DNA from: Dillenia suffruticosa | Lineage: Eukaryota > Streptophyta > Magnoliopsida > Dilleniales > Dilleniaceae | Length of the DNA stretch: 64,000 bases | Direction: 5' to 3' | NCBI GenBank assembly: GCA_033439265.1 | Contig: JAVTVX010000001.1 | Coordinates: 12,480,608 to 12,544,607 of the forward strand | In this document: piece by piece, positions 34,110-47,190 of the stretch | Position numbering within the stretch: position 1 is the first letter of the stretch | Layout: each line of letters opens with the position of its first letter | Made by a program: the position numbers and the translations under genes | Notes under the pieces: generated by a model | The model's database searches: none | What the model was told of the DNA's origin: nothing | What the model saw: the letters and a program-made list of their open reading frames with translations, nothing else

Positions 34110-35345
34110 AAATTTATACTGACGGTTAAAAAAGTATTAGTAAAATTACTGACTTTTATGATCAGTTTCAAAAGTATTAGTAAAAGTTACTATCTTTTAT
34201 CGTTGGTTGCCATATGTATTAGGAAATATTATTATCTTTTATCATCAATTACCACAACTGTTAAAAAATGTTACTGTCATTTATCATCGATTACCACATA
34301 TGTTAGGAAATGTTATACCTTTTATTGTCGATTACCACAACTATTAAGAAATATCATTATTTTTTATCATCGATTATCATAAATGTTAGGAAATGTTATT
34401 ATCTTTTATCGTCAACTACCACAACTGTTAAGAAATATTACTGTCATTTATCATTGGTTACCACATATGTTAGGAAATGTTACAACATTTTACATCGATT
34501 ACCACAACTGTTAAGAAATATTATTATCTTTTATCATCGGTTACCACAAGTATTAGAAAATATTATTATCTTTTATCATTAGTTATCACAACTATTAAGA
34601 AATGTTACTACTAATTATCATCAATTACCATATATATTAGGAAATGTTGCTATTTTTTATTGTCGGTATCACAAATTAGAAAATGTTACTACTTTTTATC
34701 ATCAGTTACTACAATTGTTAAGAAATGTTATTGTCATTTATCGTTGGTTATCATATATATTAGGAAGTGTTACTATTTTTTAACATCGATTACCACAACT
34801 ATTAAAAAATGCTACTACCTTTTATCATTGGTTATCACAAGTGTTAGGACATGTCACTGCTTTTTATCGTGGATTAGAAAAGGGTTGGAAAATATTACTA
34901 ACTTTTATCATTGATTACCACATATGTTAGTATAAGTTATTATCTTGTATCATTGGTTACCTCAAGTGTCAGGAAATGTTATTACTTTTATTGTCCGCTA
35001 GAAAATGTTAGGAAATAATTTTATCATCGGTTACGATATATGTTAGTATAGTTACTACATTTATCATCGGTTACTATAAGTGTCATATAAGTTATTACCT
35101 TATATCATCGGTTGCTATAAAGGTTAGAAAATGCTTTTTTTATCATTGATTACAGAAATGTTAGAAAAGTTACTCTTTGTTTTGTCTTGGTTTGATTAGA
35201 AAAGGGTTAGAAAAAATTATTGTCTTTTATGCATCATCGTAGTTACCACCACAAGTGTTAAGAAATGTAATGCCTTTTATCATCTTCGCTTACCACAAGT
35301 GATTGGAAAGATTATTACTTATCAAAATGTTAGAAATGTTAGAAA
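34110..35345. repeat. Subterminal tandem repeats of CACTA 1
   Basis: Roughly 25-30 units of about 42-47 bp contain ATCATCGGTTACCACA and GTTAGGAAATGTTACTA-like phrases, with heavy variation. In En/Spm elements such regions bind the transposase. The long open frames here simply translate the repeat. Confidence 0.88.
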
Positions 35346-35825
35346 ATGTTTCAAACTATAAAATAAAGAAATTATTAAAATAATATAACCATAATTCTCA
35401 TATTAATGAGAATGATTGATGCATTAATAGGATAACAAAAAAAAAAGATTGCATATCCCACAACTGCATGTTTTCTGCATATCTTCTGAGATATTCATAC
35501 AAAAAATGTTTCACTTTAATTACCAAAAATATTACCATCATAATTTGAAAGCACAGGCCCAACATCAACTTTTATGCCAATCTATTCATAAAAATAAGTA
35601 GTGAAATGAATATAATATAATGGTACATTGTAAACAATGGTTATAAATAAAAATATTACCTTTTGGAATGAAGTCAAGTGGTGATGATGATAATGGTTAG
35701 TTTCTTTATACACTCCCAGCATCTGGTATTCGAGTAAACTAACAATACAAATAATTTGGATTATTATTTAAAAACAAAAGTGAAATTAATAAGATTACAA
35801 TGAAAACCAGATAAATGATATTTGT

Positions 35826-36530
35826 ACCTGAACACTAGCTATAAGCCTTGCTTCATTAACCATATTCATTAATTCATTTTGCTGTCCACTTCTGACATGC
35901 ATAGCAATATGCATAAGAATACTGCTTACCAAATTAGTAAGATTATGATTTTATTCCATTAATCGTTCTATTTGAATGCATACGTTGAGATGAAGTTATA
36001 ACTTTCCTCACACATATGATTCTTCCTCTCGAATCAGACCCTTTAACTTTAAATACGATATCACTTTTCCAAAATAAATTCAAACTTTTTACTTGCCCTT
36101 TTTCACTCTCAATAAACTCCATTCCACTGTTCATCATTTCCTATGAAAAGTAAATGAATTAAACATGAATGTTCATAAAAATATCAATTAGAATTGCATA
36201 AAAATAGTCATCAATACCACAATTTCTGATGTTTTCATAGAAACTAAACTGTCATCTGATTGGACTCTACTTGTAATATAAAGTTCAGCTCTATAAGGTT
36301 TCGTCCCAAATTGTATTATCTGTTATGATAAGAGTGGTTCTACTTTGAAATATTTGAAGTATTATGTAATAAGATTAATTATAAATAAAATAAAATATAA
36401 ATTGTTTATACCTTCTCATGTATGAGCTTGGCAAATGACTTAGATCCTAAACAATGTGGATCTGTCAACTTTGTGTAACATTCTGAATTTTTTTTACTAA
36501 TTTTCGAGTATAGAGTATTAGAATACAAAT
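35826..36530 (-). pseudogene. Transposase_24-type CACTA protein, 3' part
   Basis: The C-terminal part of the accessory CACTA protein (Ptta/En/Spm, TNPA-like). On the minus strand the conserved phrase LGSKSFAKLIHEK lies near 36410-36455, and an open stretch from MMNSGMEFIESEKGQ runs from 36137 to 35943. A Gln/Met-rich tail continues to about 35826. Intron-like AT-rich gaps separate the blocks. The RTE LINE separates this part from the 5' part at 42484-43060. Confidence 0.72.
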
Positions 36531-36699
36531 AACAACAATTTAAATTTTAATCCCAACATTTGAAATCAGTCATTTGAGAGACAAGCATGAAAATGATTTA
36601 AAAAAATAATAAAGAACTAAATAACTAAATAAATAAATAAAATAAAATAGATTATATATAATAAAATATGTTGGTTTAATTTGTACGAATTTTTTTACG

Positions 36700-37607
36700 C
36701 CACTCGTTTCTATTCAAAATCATCTTTTCGTCCAAACTCTTAATCATCATGTCTTTATAAATAAATTGTATCTAATTTTTTAGCAATCTATCTCTATATT
36801 TTATTCGATCTCTTATATTTAAGTTTTCAATTTTCCCAACAGGTACATCTTTGGGTATTCTTTACACATGCCCAAACCACATCAGATGATACTCTCGCAT
36901 CTTATCCACAATCGAATTAATTCCCAACTTTTAACAAATCTCTTCATTTTTAATTCTGTCTTTTCTAGTTTAAACACATATCCATCTAAATATTTTCATT
37001 TTTACTACAATCATTTTTTATTCTTATTGTTGTTTAATAGTCAAATACTCAGTATCATATAATAGTGCAGATTTTACTGCAGTTTTATAGAACTTTTCCT
37101 TTAAATATAGTGGCATCGTGTGATCGCAAAGAACTCTGGATGCTTTTCTTCATTTCATCCAACCCATTTGAATCTTATAATTCACATCTATATTTCTATC
37201 ATTTTGAATGATGAAACCAAGATATCTAAATTTTTTACTTTTTGGTACATCTTGTCCATCTAAGCTAATCGTTTTTTCATCATTCTAATGATTGTCAATA
37301 AACTTACATCTCATATACTCAATTTTTTATTTACTCAATTTAAGTCCTCTGGATTTTAGTGTGACCTTCATAACTCTAATTTGGCACTAATATCCTCCCT
37401 AGTTTTATTAACCAATACTATATCATTTGCAAAGAGCATACACCATGGTATTTTATCTTGCATGTTTTTTGTGATTTCGTTTATCACTATTGCAAAAAGG
37501 ATGGAACTTAATACCAAACTATGATGGAGCCCAATGTTAATGGGAAAGCTATCACCTAAACCTCCGTAACTTCTTACATTGGTTATAGCTCCCTCATACA
37601 TATCTCT
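36700..37607 (-). pseudogene. RTE reverse transcriptase, 3' part
   Basis: On the minus strand from 37602 it reads DMYEGAITNVRSYGG, then INIGLHHSLVLSSILFAIVI, then MLFANDIVLVNKTRE. The family motif is FADD, so here the first Asp is Asn. The C-terminal region is degraded, with RFKWVGXNEEKHPEF-like remnants near 37130-37180. It joins the part at 41663 when the solo LTR is ignored. Confidence 0.88.
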
Positions 37608-40600
37608 TGTCACACCCTGAACCGAGGTCATGAGCAATCATCCGTTGCCCTAGATACCGGCTCGATTTTCCAAAAAATCAGACAGAATCTCCCCATATTT
37701 CGGAGGTCTCCCATATACAAATCAATTTATATATTGAATGATCATCCTGCCGCCTAAATAAACGGGCCAACCTGACCTCACAACAAATCAACCACATTTA
37801 TATAATACCAACCAATTTACAACGTAACAACCATAACAACGTAAAGCTATCATGAATACTAACAATTCTAGCCACAGACCTCTACTGTCATACCCAACTA
37901 GAGCATGAGCAGCCCCACACTGAACGGGCCTAAAATTTTATGCATGAGTACAACAAATTCCCAAGTTAAGAAGTTAAATGTTTTCAAGTACCTCAATGCA
38001 GGAGAAATGAACCAATATGAGAGTTTCACAAATAAATATTAATAATTTATACAGTCATCCCATGAAATGTACGTGTCCATCTACGGATCTCAATATCAAG
38101 ACCTTACAGGGTTGTACAACACGAATCTCATATTTCAAATGAAATTTAGATCTCACCGTAAAGAAAACGTAAATCTACAAATACGCGACAGATGTCTAGA
38201 GCCCGACGTGTCGCTCTATCACAATAACCCTGTCTGAGAAAAGAAATGAGAGGGGTGAGTATCAAGAAAGATACCCAATGAGTGAGAGGATCAATATCAA
38301 GCTAAATAGTATGTATGAACCATTGAAATATCAAACATGATTATTCGTAAACAATAATTCACATTTGGAAGTAAAACATGGTATGATCAGTAAAATGAAA
38401 TTTAGTCAATCACACGATACCATACATATATGCACCCATTCAAAATCAAGTATTTTTAGAGTAAGTCGAATATGATCCTGGTAAAGGTCAACCATAACCA
38501 ATGACAGGCGCATAGGGGGTTTATTATGTATAAATGTTCAAAAGTCACTTTCTATCCCAACATAGTTTCACCGAGGCTAGCTCATACACAAATCGGATCA
38601 CGTATAGGACCCCACCCGGTGATAGACAGTGGCATCAAACATGTCCTCCCCCTTGCGGGTTCAACCGGCCGCGCCTATACCCTTATACCGGACGTTTGCG
38701 AGTACCTCCGCGCGAAGTGTATCCAGACGCATATTTGGCACCATAACAAACGTCTCCCGTAGCTACGGTTGTCCTCTCAGGATTCAATCATATCATAACA
38801 GTCTTCCTACAGTCACACGGCCCCAACTCAGTGATATAGAAATCATAGTGCTCAATAAATGTGGCATATTGGGTCATATGAAATTAAACATGTGAAAATC
38901 ATAAAACATGGTACCAATTCAGTTGAATCAAATTTATGGATACATATTCATAGAAAACATGAGTTCACGACACTCCAATAGTTACGAAACAAATTCGAAA
39001 TCTAGTAGCACATGACGATTCATATATATCAAAAGCATGTTTTGTTAAAAATACGACAAAAATCAAGTTTCACTTTTCATGCATGAGATTTGAGTCTCAC
39101 TCACCGTAAAAGGGAGGATATAGCACTCCCAAATGAACCACAATTACGATGTATCGAGCTCTCTTTAACGGCTTGGGCAAAAGTCACCTAACAAGTTCAC
39201 TCATAGTTCTCCACTTGGTCCCACTTTGTGCAATCCTACGAAAATTTGCATAACTTTTTATATATAAGTCCAAATCAGGCGAAATGTTGCTATGTTCTAG
39301 GTAACTTCACAACCTACAACTTTCATGTTATACACGTTCTCAAAATCACATCACAAAATTCTCCGAAATCCTCATTTTGATTCAGTTGCATTCTAAATTC
39401 AGATTTTGTCCCATTTTAGTGCAAAAACTATAACTTTCACTATAGCTATCCAAATGTAATGAAATTGTAACACGTTATACCCAAGACATAGGCCTATCAC
39501 TTTCATGTTCTGAGTTTCTCTCAATTGTGCATAGAAGGGGATTGAAATGGATCATGATCAGAACAAGTAGGTTTTAATTGGAAAACAGAATTTCTGTCAA
39601 CAACCCTTTAGTGGTGAAGTGGCTGCACTTTTAACATGTTGTAGCTAAGAGGGATATCTACAACTTTTATTCTTTGAGTTTGCCCAAACTACGACTGGAA
39701 GAGGGTCGTTTTTATACACTATTCTTAGGGTTCGAAACAGGACAACCTTCTGTTGAGTTTCAGGAAAATTGTCATAACTTTTGACACAAGAATCAGATTA
39801 AGGTGATTCTTATCTCGTTGGAAAGTTGAGACCTAGATCTACATATTACATAACTGGAGCATTTGCTAATTCAGACCATAAGATACCTCAAAATAGAGGC
39901 TAAGTTACGGATAGAAACAGAGCTAAAGCAGGACAGAATAGAAATTCCTTTGCAGAAAACTTAACTTTGAAAAAATCATAATAAATCCAGTTCTCATCAG
40001 AATGCAACGAATCATATCTCATTTTAAAGCTCTCTGAGTTTCGTTTCACCTGAAATTATCCTATCTCAGTTTACCTTTGTGCAGAAAATTGTATGAATAA
40101 AACATCACAACATAGTCAGAAAGTCCTATTTGCAGAAATTTCCAAAGTTTTCATTTAATTTCTTGGCCAAGCAAGGTTCAGATTTTTCTGTACTCATTCC
40201 TCATGTTCTAATGGGTTCCACTTAGGCTCTAGGTTATAGAAATCATGCCAAAATATCACATTTACACATTCAAACAATGTCCTCAAAATTTCAGCAAGTG
40301 CAGAATTTTTTTCTTACCACAATTTGGATGTTTCAAAGCCAATCAAGGTTCCTCATCACAAAATCTCTCTTTCCCTCTTGTTCCTTGCTCATGGCCAACC
40401 CAAGTTCACCAAGAATGACATATCCCTTTCTTCAATGGTGATGCTTAAGGCCCTCTTGAATTTTCACCAAGCAAAACTTCTCTTTTTTCTCTAATTTTTG
40501 GATATGTTATAGTTGGACATGAGAGGAGTTGATTTATGTAATAAAAAAAATTGGGTGGTATGGTAGAAAAATTTTGGATCCCTCACCTTGAACCCATGGC

Positions 40601-41657
40601 CATGAGAGGAAGAAGGATGAGAGAACTTGCTTGGCTCTTGAACTTCACAGTTTTGGGAATGAAAGAAAGTCTAAATGATTTCCTTTATTTGGTTGTTCCA
40701 TTAAATCCCAACCATCCAACAATTTCAAGATAAATTTTAGACCCTTGGATTTTTTTGTCACACAAGTCACTCTTCCTTTCCCTCTCTCATGTTCTCTCTC
40801 TTCTTCTCATACAACAAGTCACTTTCTCTCACTACAACCCAACTCCTTCATTAATTGTTTTATCTCCCAACAACCCAATCAAATGGCCCACATTGATTCT
40901 TTAAATTTTCAAACAATCCTAGCCTTCCACCTCATTGGCACACTTCCCTTGGTCATTAATTGTCTCCAATCCCTTTTTCTAAATTACATAAAAGGTCCTT
41001 TTTAGATTTACGTGAAAATTTCTATCTCGATTTTCGCAGAACGCGCGGTGGGGTCAATATTCAACCCGAAATCCAAGAAATTCAAATTTATTCATTTGGT
41101 TCAGTTTTTCGCACTGAATCCAATAAAGTTGGTCTCGCATATAGATGAGGTCATTTGATCTTCCAAATCACCCTTAAACGTATTAGGGTTTTTAGAGTGA
41201 TTTTGTTTTCCACTTTGCATTTTTGCCAAAATTTCTTGAAATTGCATTTTAACTTTATAAAACTTTAATTTAGCCTAATTTAGGCTTCCTAGCAAAATTT
41301 TTGCGGTTCTGCATGGGTAAAATTAAATTTGGCTTGGTGAGGACAAATTTTCATCTCCAACGATTAAGTATCGGGCGTTTCTTCGCAAACGATTGAGAAT
41401 TGCCCGAATTCGAGTTCTCTTAACTTTTTAAGTTAATTTAGCATGTGTAATTTCATCAGGGTCGAAATTGTACGCATAAATTTTAAAATGGCACAGAGGG
41501 AAAAATTTTTTTAGCTCCCGACAATTTGCCAAAAATTTTCAAGAGCATTATAAATCGAAAAAATTTCTGAGAGACTTTTCTCTATATGAAAATGAAAATA
41601 TATCATATATGGATAACGAGGAGTATAATATACAATACACCGAGTGTCGGTGTTACA
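37608..41657 (-). mobile_element. Solo Ty3/gypsy LTR, TSD TCTCT
   Basis: It is 4050 bp on the minus strand, from TGTAACACCGACACTCGG to GGTGTGACA. The 5-bp duplication TCTCT lies at 37603-37607 and 41658-41662. The start resembles the solo LTR at 14462 (TGTAACACCGACACC), while the body is mostly distinct. There is no internal coding region. Small open frames inside have no known match. Confidence 0.95.
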
Positions 41658-41662
41658 TCTCT

Positions 41663-42483
41663 AATGAGATTAAATATTTTTTAAAAAAAAATCTCTTTTT
41701 TCATCAGTGCCCACCACAATACGTTTCTAGGAACTCTATCATATACTTTTTCTAGGTTGATGAATACTATATGCAGGTCTCTCTTCTGTACTCTATATAT
41801 TTCTATCAAATATCTTAACAAGTGGATTGTTTCCATAGTGGATCTAACTGTTATAAATTTAAATTGATTTTGAGACAGATTTATCTTCAATTTCAATCTT
41901 TACTCTATCACTCTCTCTCATAATTTCCTATTATGGCTCATAAGTTTGATTCCTCTATAGTTTGAGTAATCTTGTATGTCTCATTTATTCTTATATAGTA
42001 CTACAATTATACTCTGTCTTCATATTTGGGGCATTCTCTTAGTTAGTCAAATTTTGTTGAAAATTTTCATTAATATTATTATACCAAATTCACTCAAATA
42101 TTTCCACACTTCTATGGGATTGCCATCTGGTTCTATAGTTTTATTATTGTTCATCTCTTTAAAGCCTCCTTCACTTCATAGGGACGAATCTTACGCTTAA
42201 AGTTTCTATTAATTTCTTTTACAGGTATCTCAATATTTTCTATATCTGGTATACTCTTAACATTAAAGAGATTATCAAAACAATCTCTTTAACGCTTTCT
42301 TATATCTTTATTCTTTACAAGTATACTAGTAATTCTACTTTTAATATATCTAATACCATTTATATCTTTTCCCTTTTCCTCCCTTAATCTAGCAATTCTG
42401 TAGATCTCTCTCTCTGTTTTTAGTCTCCCGTCACTTGTAAAGTTCATTATACACCTTGCTCTTTGATTAGAATACAAGTGAAT
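41663..42483 (-). pseudogene. RTE reverse transcriptase, 5' part
   Basis: On the minus strand it contains IARLREEKGKDINGIRYIK near 42340-42395, then NYRGIKLMSHNRKL near 41930-41970, NQFKFI and STMETIHLLRYLIEIYR near 41810-41860. DLHIVFINLEKVYDRVPRNV follows. The catalytic Asp of VFIDLEKAYD is Asn here. Stops and shifts are present between blocks. The family is the plant RTE-like group, judged from these motifs. Confidence 0.88.
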
Positions 42484-43060
42484 GTATTAGAATACAAATC
42501 AATACTAGGACTAAGAAAATTTGTTAATTTTTACCTCCCCTTTATCACTCAACTAGAAAGTAACAAAATCCTTGTACTGATTTAGATCAACCCTTTCATC
42601 TTCCATTCTCTTGATATTTTCATCTATTCCAAGTGAATCATCAAATCACTTTGATTTTAGAGTATTTTTAAAACTGTTCCATTTGTTACATAAATTTTCA
42701 ATAACTCATTTCTTAGTGTCAACTCTGAGCGGCTTGAAAGTAATCTTTGACTAGAATTCAAATATGAAAAAAATAAAATTAATTATATTAATTTCCATTT
42801 ATGTGATTGTACAATTTACTAGATACCTGTATAATTTTTCACATGTTTTCTTTATATTTTGTTGGCATATCATGCCAAATCCTATAATTTATTGGAGGAA
42901 TTGAATGCATTCTAACTATAGAGTCAAAAAATCTAATAAAGATCGAACCATCAATCCCTATTGGTTGATTAATTCATTCAATTCAACTCTCATGCATTTT
43001 CGTTTTTCTAAATCCCAAATATCTTGACAGCGTATTAGGTCTTTATATTTTTTGACAACT
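42484..43060 (-). pseudogene. Transposase_24-type CACTA protein, 5' part
   Basis: On the minus strand about 42830-43000 reads NQ.IGIDGS-like sequence, then FIRFFDSIVRMHSIPPINYR, then WHDMPTKYKENM. This matches the conserved start of the Transposase_24 domain (GxNxxKLxxFLGxxxRxxxxxPLxYxDWRxMP). A second block near 42600-42720 reads VIENLCNKWNSFKNTLKSK. It continues at 36530 after the LINE. Confidence 0.72.
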
Positions 43061-45902
43061 GCTCAAAAAAATTAGAAATAGATAATTACTAGTCACTTCA
43101 CAATAAAATGATCTATTTTTAAACTAAACCTGAGGAAGCATTTTGGAATGATTGGGTTTGTTCAGACTCTAGTTGTTTTTGGGATGATTATGATTCTTTA
43201 TGGTCAACAATAATACTCATCCTTCGTTTAGTTGATCCCATACTGATCACAAGTTAGAAAAATTTTAAATATTTCAAAACACAGTAGAACCTGACTTTTA
43301 TTTAAAAAAAATGATTACCTTTTAAGTGCTTTAGTGAAAGTTTCAGTTCGATTGTTGATTGAAAATATTTAATAGGAATAAGATTTTAATTGAGTTAGAA
43401 GTTTTGAGAGATTTGAGGGGAGGAGAGCTTTTGGAGGGAAAGAGGGTTTGCGTGGAATGATTTATAGTATATTTGGTTTAGTTATTTCACCACCCAAACA
43501 AATTTTCAAAACCCCACCATTTTTCCCCTTTTTTTATGCTTTTACTTTTTCTCGCATTTTTTCATTATTGCATCACATAGTTTTGTAACTTTAATTTGAT
43601 CCCAGTTTACCACTTTTTTTATTATTATATCATCAGTTTTGTGTTTTTGTTTTAGTCATTAGCATATAATTGTTACCTCCTATTACTATAACATTGTTAT
43701 TACATTACATTACATTACATACATATGTTTTAATTTCATATCATTACATTATTTAAATTAATAATATTAATTATGCAATTATTCTACTTGATTCCTATTT
43801 AATTTCTTTTATAATTAAGGAATGTGGTTTCGCTCAATAATGAACTAAGCGGTGCACATGTAGCAGAGGTGCATATGTGCGCATGTGTGTGCATGCACAA
43901 TCGCGGTAGACCGCCCATGCATGGACTGTGCATGGCAGTAGACCACCCATGTGTGGACCGCGCACTACGTGTGCGCGATGCTACACACATGTTATATTTT
44001 TTTCACAAATAAATTGTTTCACACTTTTTATCTTTTACGACTTTTTTCATTATTATACATTTATTTTATTACACATTACATTATATTACTTGTTCTTCAA
44101 AAATTCAGTAACTATATTTTTATATTATTATTACATTATTACAAGCACTTATATATAATGTGACTTGTATATCAATACATGCCAAATTTCATATCATTAC
44201 ATTATTTAAATTAATAATATATACTTAATTCATATTTTAGATTTTATAATTGAGAATGTGGCTTTGCCCAAGCGATATGCATGTCCGCGGTGGCAGAGGT
44301 GGACATGAGCGCATAAGCATGCCTGCGCCCTGTGCATATGCCATGATATATATAAATTAGTAGTTTATAACTATATATATAAATTAGTAATTTATATAAG
44401 ATAGTGTTATGTTTTTGAAAATTCATTAAATAGACAATATAATAATATAATTTGAAATTATGAAATGTAATGGTATAATTAATTATGTTGATACATTTGT
44501 TATTATTTTATTATGTTATTGGAAAAGGAAGGCAATCAAATGAGTTCTTTTTCAATCCCACAAATCACATTATGTTGCATTGGATCTGTACCAAACTCTA
44601 AAATATTTAAATAATGAGAAACATTATTTAAATTATTTAAATTACTAATAATTTTATTCAAATTAATAATGATAAAAACTAAGAAAATTATATGAAATTT
44701 AATTTAATGTTTGGAGAAAATTGAAGAAACGTTTTCCAACTTCACTTAGCTTGTAGATAAATTATATTGTGATTAATACCATTAATATCCATTAATACCT
44801 AGCACAACCCGATGAAACAAAATCTAACTCCACCCAGTAGCATTATTTAAAATTAATTAATATTGAAAGCACTTTAACATGAAATATAATATTTCACATC
44901 TAACATTATTTAAATTACTTGATAATTAATTAAGTTATATAATATACTAATATTATATTATAGTAATATAATATTAATAATAATTACATTATTATTATAC
45001 AAATATTATATTATTAAAAATTACATTATTTTGATAATTATAATTATAATAATTTTATATTATGAAAGTAGCTTGGTCATCTACTTAAATTGACATAAAT
45101 TGGTCTTATGCATAATATAATTTATAGTAATACAATTATTATATTATTTGTGTCTCAAAATAATCTCTAATTTTTTGTAAATTTTTTACACTTTCATTAA
45201 TCCAAGACATATCAATCAAATGGATGCAATAATCTCTATCTATCAAGTGATATATTATCTCAAACCGCCATTTTTATAAACAAATTTTGAAAATCCTTTT
45301 CCTTTTTCGCGTCATTTTTTATTACAAAATTTTTTCCACGTGTTTTCTCATATAACAATTTTTACAATTTTTGGAACGTGTTATTATTTTACCCACCTTT
45401 TTACCCTCTCTTTTTTCCTTACACACTTTGATTATTGTTTTAGTCACCATATTATAGTCAACACCTCTCTTTTTTCCCTTCCATATGTGTTATTTTCACA
45501 TCCAATTTTTAGGACTTGTTATGACTTGTTACGTCACATGCAATCATACAATTTTTAGGATTTGTTAAGTTTCTCATATGTGTGATTTTCTATATATTAT
45601 TACGACTTTTTACCTTACAATTACTACGTTTTTATGACAAATTGGAGTATTCACGGTTTGTTTGTGCATTGCATTTTAGCAATTGGCAGCTTAACATAAT
45701 TAAGCAATTGTTTAAATCTATTTTTCACTTAAATTTTTAAATCAAAACCTAATTTTTGTGACATAGGATACACTTGTTACCAACTATAGCACTTGTTATC
45801 ACTTGTTACCTGCATTATAGCCATATCACTACACATGATACACCGAATAAAAATATAAAAATAAAGAAGACAAATTAATGATTGCATAATGTGTAAACAA
45901 AA
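43061..45902. other. Intergenic part of CACTA 1
   Basis: AT-rich DNA between the two transposon genes. 43100-43560 is the upstream region of the Transposase_24 gene and has a counterpart at 47690-48010 in the nested CACTA. 45640-45850 has a counterpart near 48240-48440. A pair of GC-rich blocks lies at 43848-43985 and 44260-44345. Confidence 0.6.
43848..44345. repeat. Duplicated GC-rich block in CACTA 1
   Basis: Two copies of AATGTGGnTTnGC followed by GCAT/GTGCGCATG-rich sequence lie at 43830-43985 and 44260-44345. They are about 430 bp apart and share TTTCATATCATTACATTATT sequence on their left. Confidence 0.65.
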
Positions 45903-46499
45903 TTACATTTCGTATACAGATGCATCCCATCCTACTCTATCTATATCATCATCATCATTCATCTATGTTGATATATTTCCTTCATCTTTATCAATATTAG
46001 TCCAAACCCATACCTGATTGGCTGAGGGGCTATTTTCTGAATTGAGATAATGAATCATCATTTCATCACCCATGTCAAATTCATCTCGAAAATTGATATG
46101 CTTTACAACAAACCATCATTTATGTCTTTTATCGGCCACATAAAATACCTTTTTTGCTTGGGATGCCAACACATAAGGATCATCCAGCAAATCGGCACCG
46201 ATATGATTGAGATAGAAAAAATTCGCAAGAGTTGAACCAAATCTATCCTTCTTGTATCCTCGTTATACGTCAACCCAATTAGATCGAAACAATACAAATG
46301 TATACATTCCATTATAGTTTACTTGAATGATTTGTATTAACATTCTATAATGATTAACTTTATCTTGAATGGGCCTTTTATCCCTCGCACTTGCATAACT
46401 AACATCATTTATTGCTAATACAACTCCTGAATTCTGAGTTTGAAGGCATTTCTCACGATTTTTTATATGGAATTGATATCCATTGATTAGATACCCATT
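45903..46499 (-). pseudogene. TNPD-type CACTA transposase, C-terminal DUF4216 part
   Basis: On the minus strand from 46502 it reads NGYLINGYQFHIKNREK, then TQNSGVVLAINDVSYASARD, then VNYNGMYTFVLFRSNWVDV. A frameshift follows, then DPYVLASQAKKVFYVADK and HKWWFVVKHINFRDEFDMGD at about 46050-46170. It ends WDASVYEM with a TAA at 45903. This is the DUF4216 tail of En/Spm transposases. The rest of the gene continues beyond the CACTA inserted at 46500-52319. Confidence 0.9.
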
Positions 46500-46689
46500 C
46501 ACTACAAAACAAATGCCTTATCTAGACGAACAAAAACTGTCTGCAAAACCCACTAAAACCGTTGCCAAAACCTTATCCAATAAATGAGTTTTTAGTTACT
46601 ATACACCAGTCGGGATAGGTTTATCCCGACAATTTTGGTCACCGTTAGAGCATGTCTATATTTATATTGACGGTTAGAAAAATATTGGT

Positions 46690-47190
46690 AAAAGTTACTA
46701 ATTTTTATCATCGGTTCAAAAAGTATTAGTAAATTTTACTACTTTTATTTTCGGTTACTACATATATTGGTAAAAATTATACTTTTATCATTGGTTATTG
46801 CATATATTATGAAATATTACTATTTTATTGTCGGTTACCACCGTTAAGAAATGTTACTACTTTTATTATTGATTACCACCGTCAAGAAATGTTATTATCA
46901 ATTATTGTCACTTACCATGTGTTACTTACCACAGTTGTTATTACATTTCATCATAGGTTACCATCTGTTACTACCTTTCATTGTGGGTTGCCATCTTTCA
47001 TTGTGAGTTACCATAGATGTTAGGAAATATTACTATTTTATCCTCGGTTAAAAAAAGGTTGAAAAAAGTTATAGTCATTTATTATCGGTTATCACATGTT
47101 ACTATCTTGTATCGTCGGTAGTGTTAGAAAATGTTACTATATTTTATCATTGGTTAGTACAAGTGATAAAAAAATTTGCTGGTTACTACT
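46690..47190. repeat. Left subterminal repeats of CACTA 2
   Basis: About ten degenerate units with CGGTTACCAC and GTTAGnAAATnTTACTA-like phrases, the same repeat as at 34110-35345 but shorter. Confidence 0.82.

Larger units (their letters stand above)
36531..42483 (-). mobile_element. RTE-type LINE, 5'-truncated, 16-bp TSD, with nested solo LTR
   Basis: The target duplication GTATTAGAATACAAAT is exact at 36515-36530 and 42484-42499. The element is on the minus strand and its 3' end reads AAATTGTTGTT, a (TTG)-type tail as in RTE LINEs. After removing the nested LTR and its duplication the LINE is about 1.9 kb. It keeps RT and the C-terminal region but no endonuclease, as expected for a 5'-truncated insertion. 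Confidence 0.92.

Noticed and set aside
34086-34914. Cys/Tyr/Leu-rich open frames of 84-98 codons
   Set aside because: They translate the 42-47 bp subterminal repeat. Similar peptides arise because the repeat keeps phase for a few units. No start context or domain.
44975-45100. Inverted AT repeats as a MITE
   Set aside because: Low-complexity ATAATT runs pair with almost anything, and no target duplication is visible.
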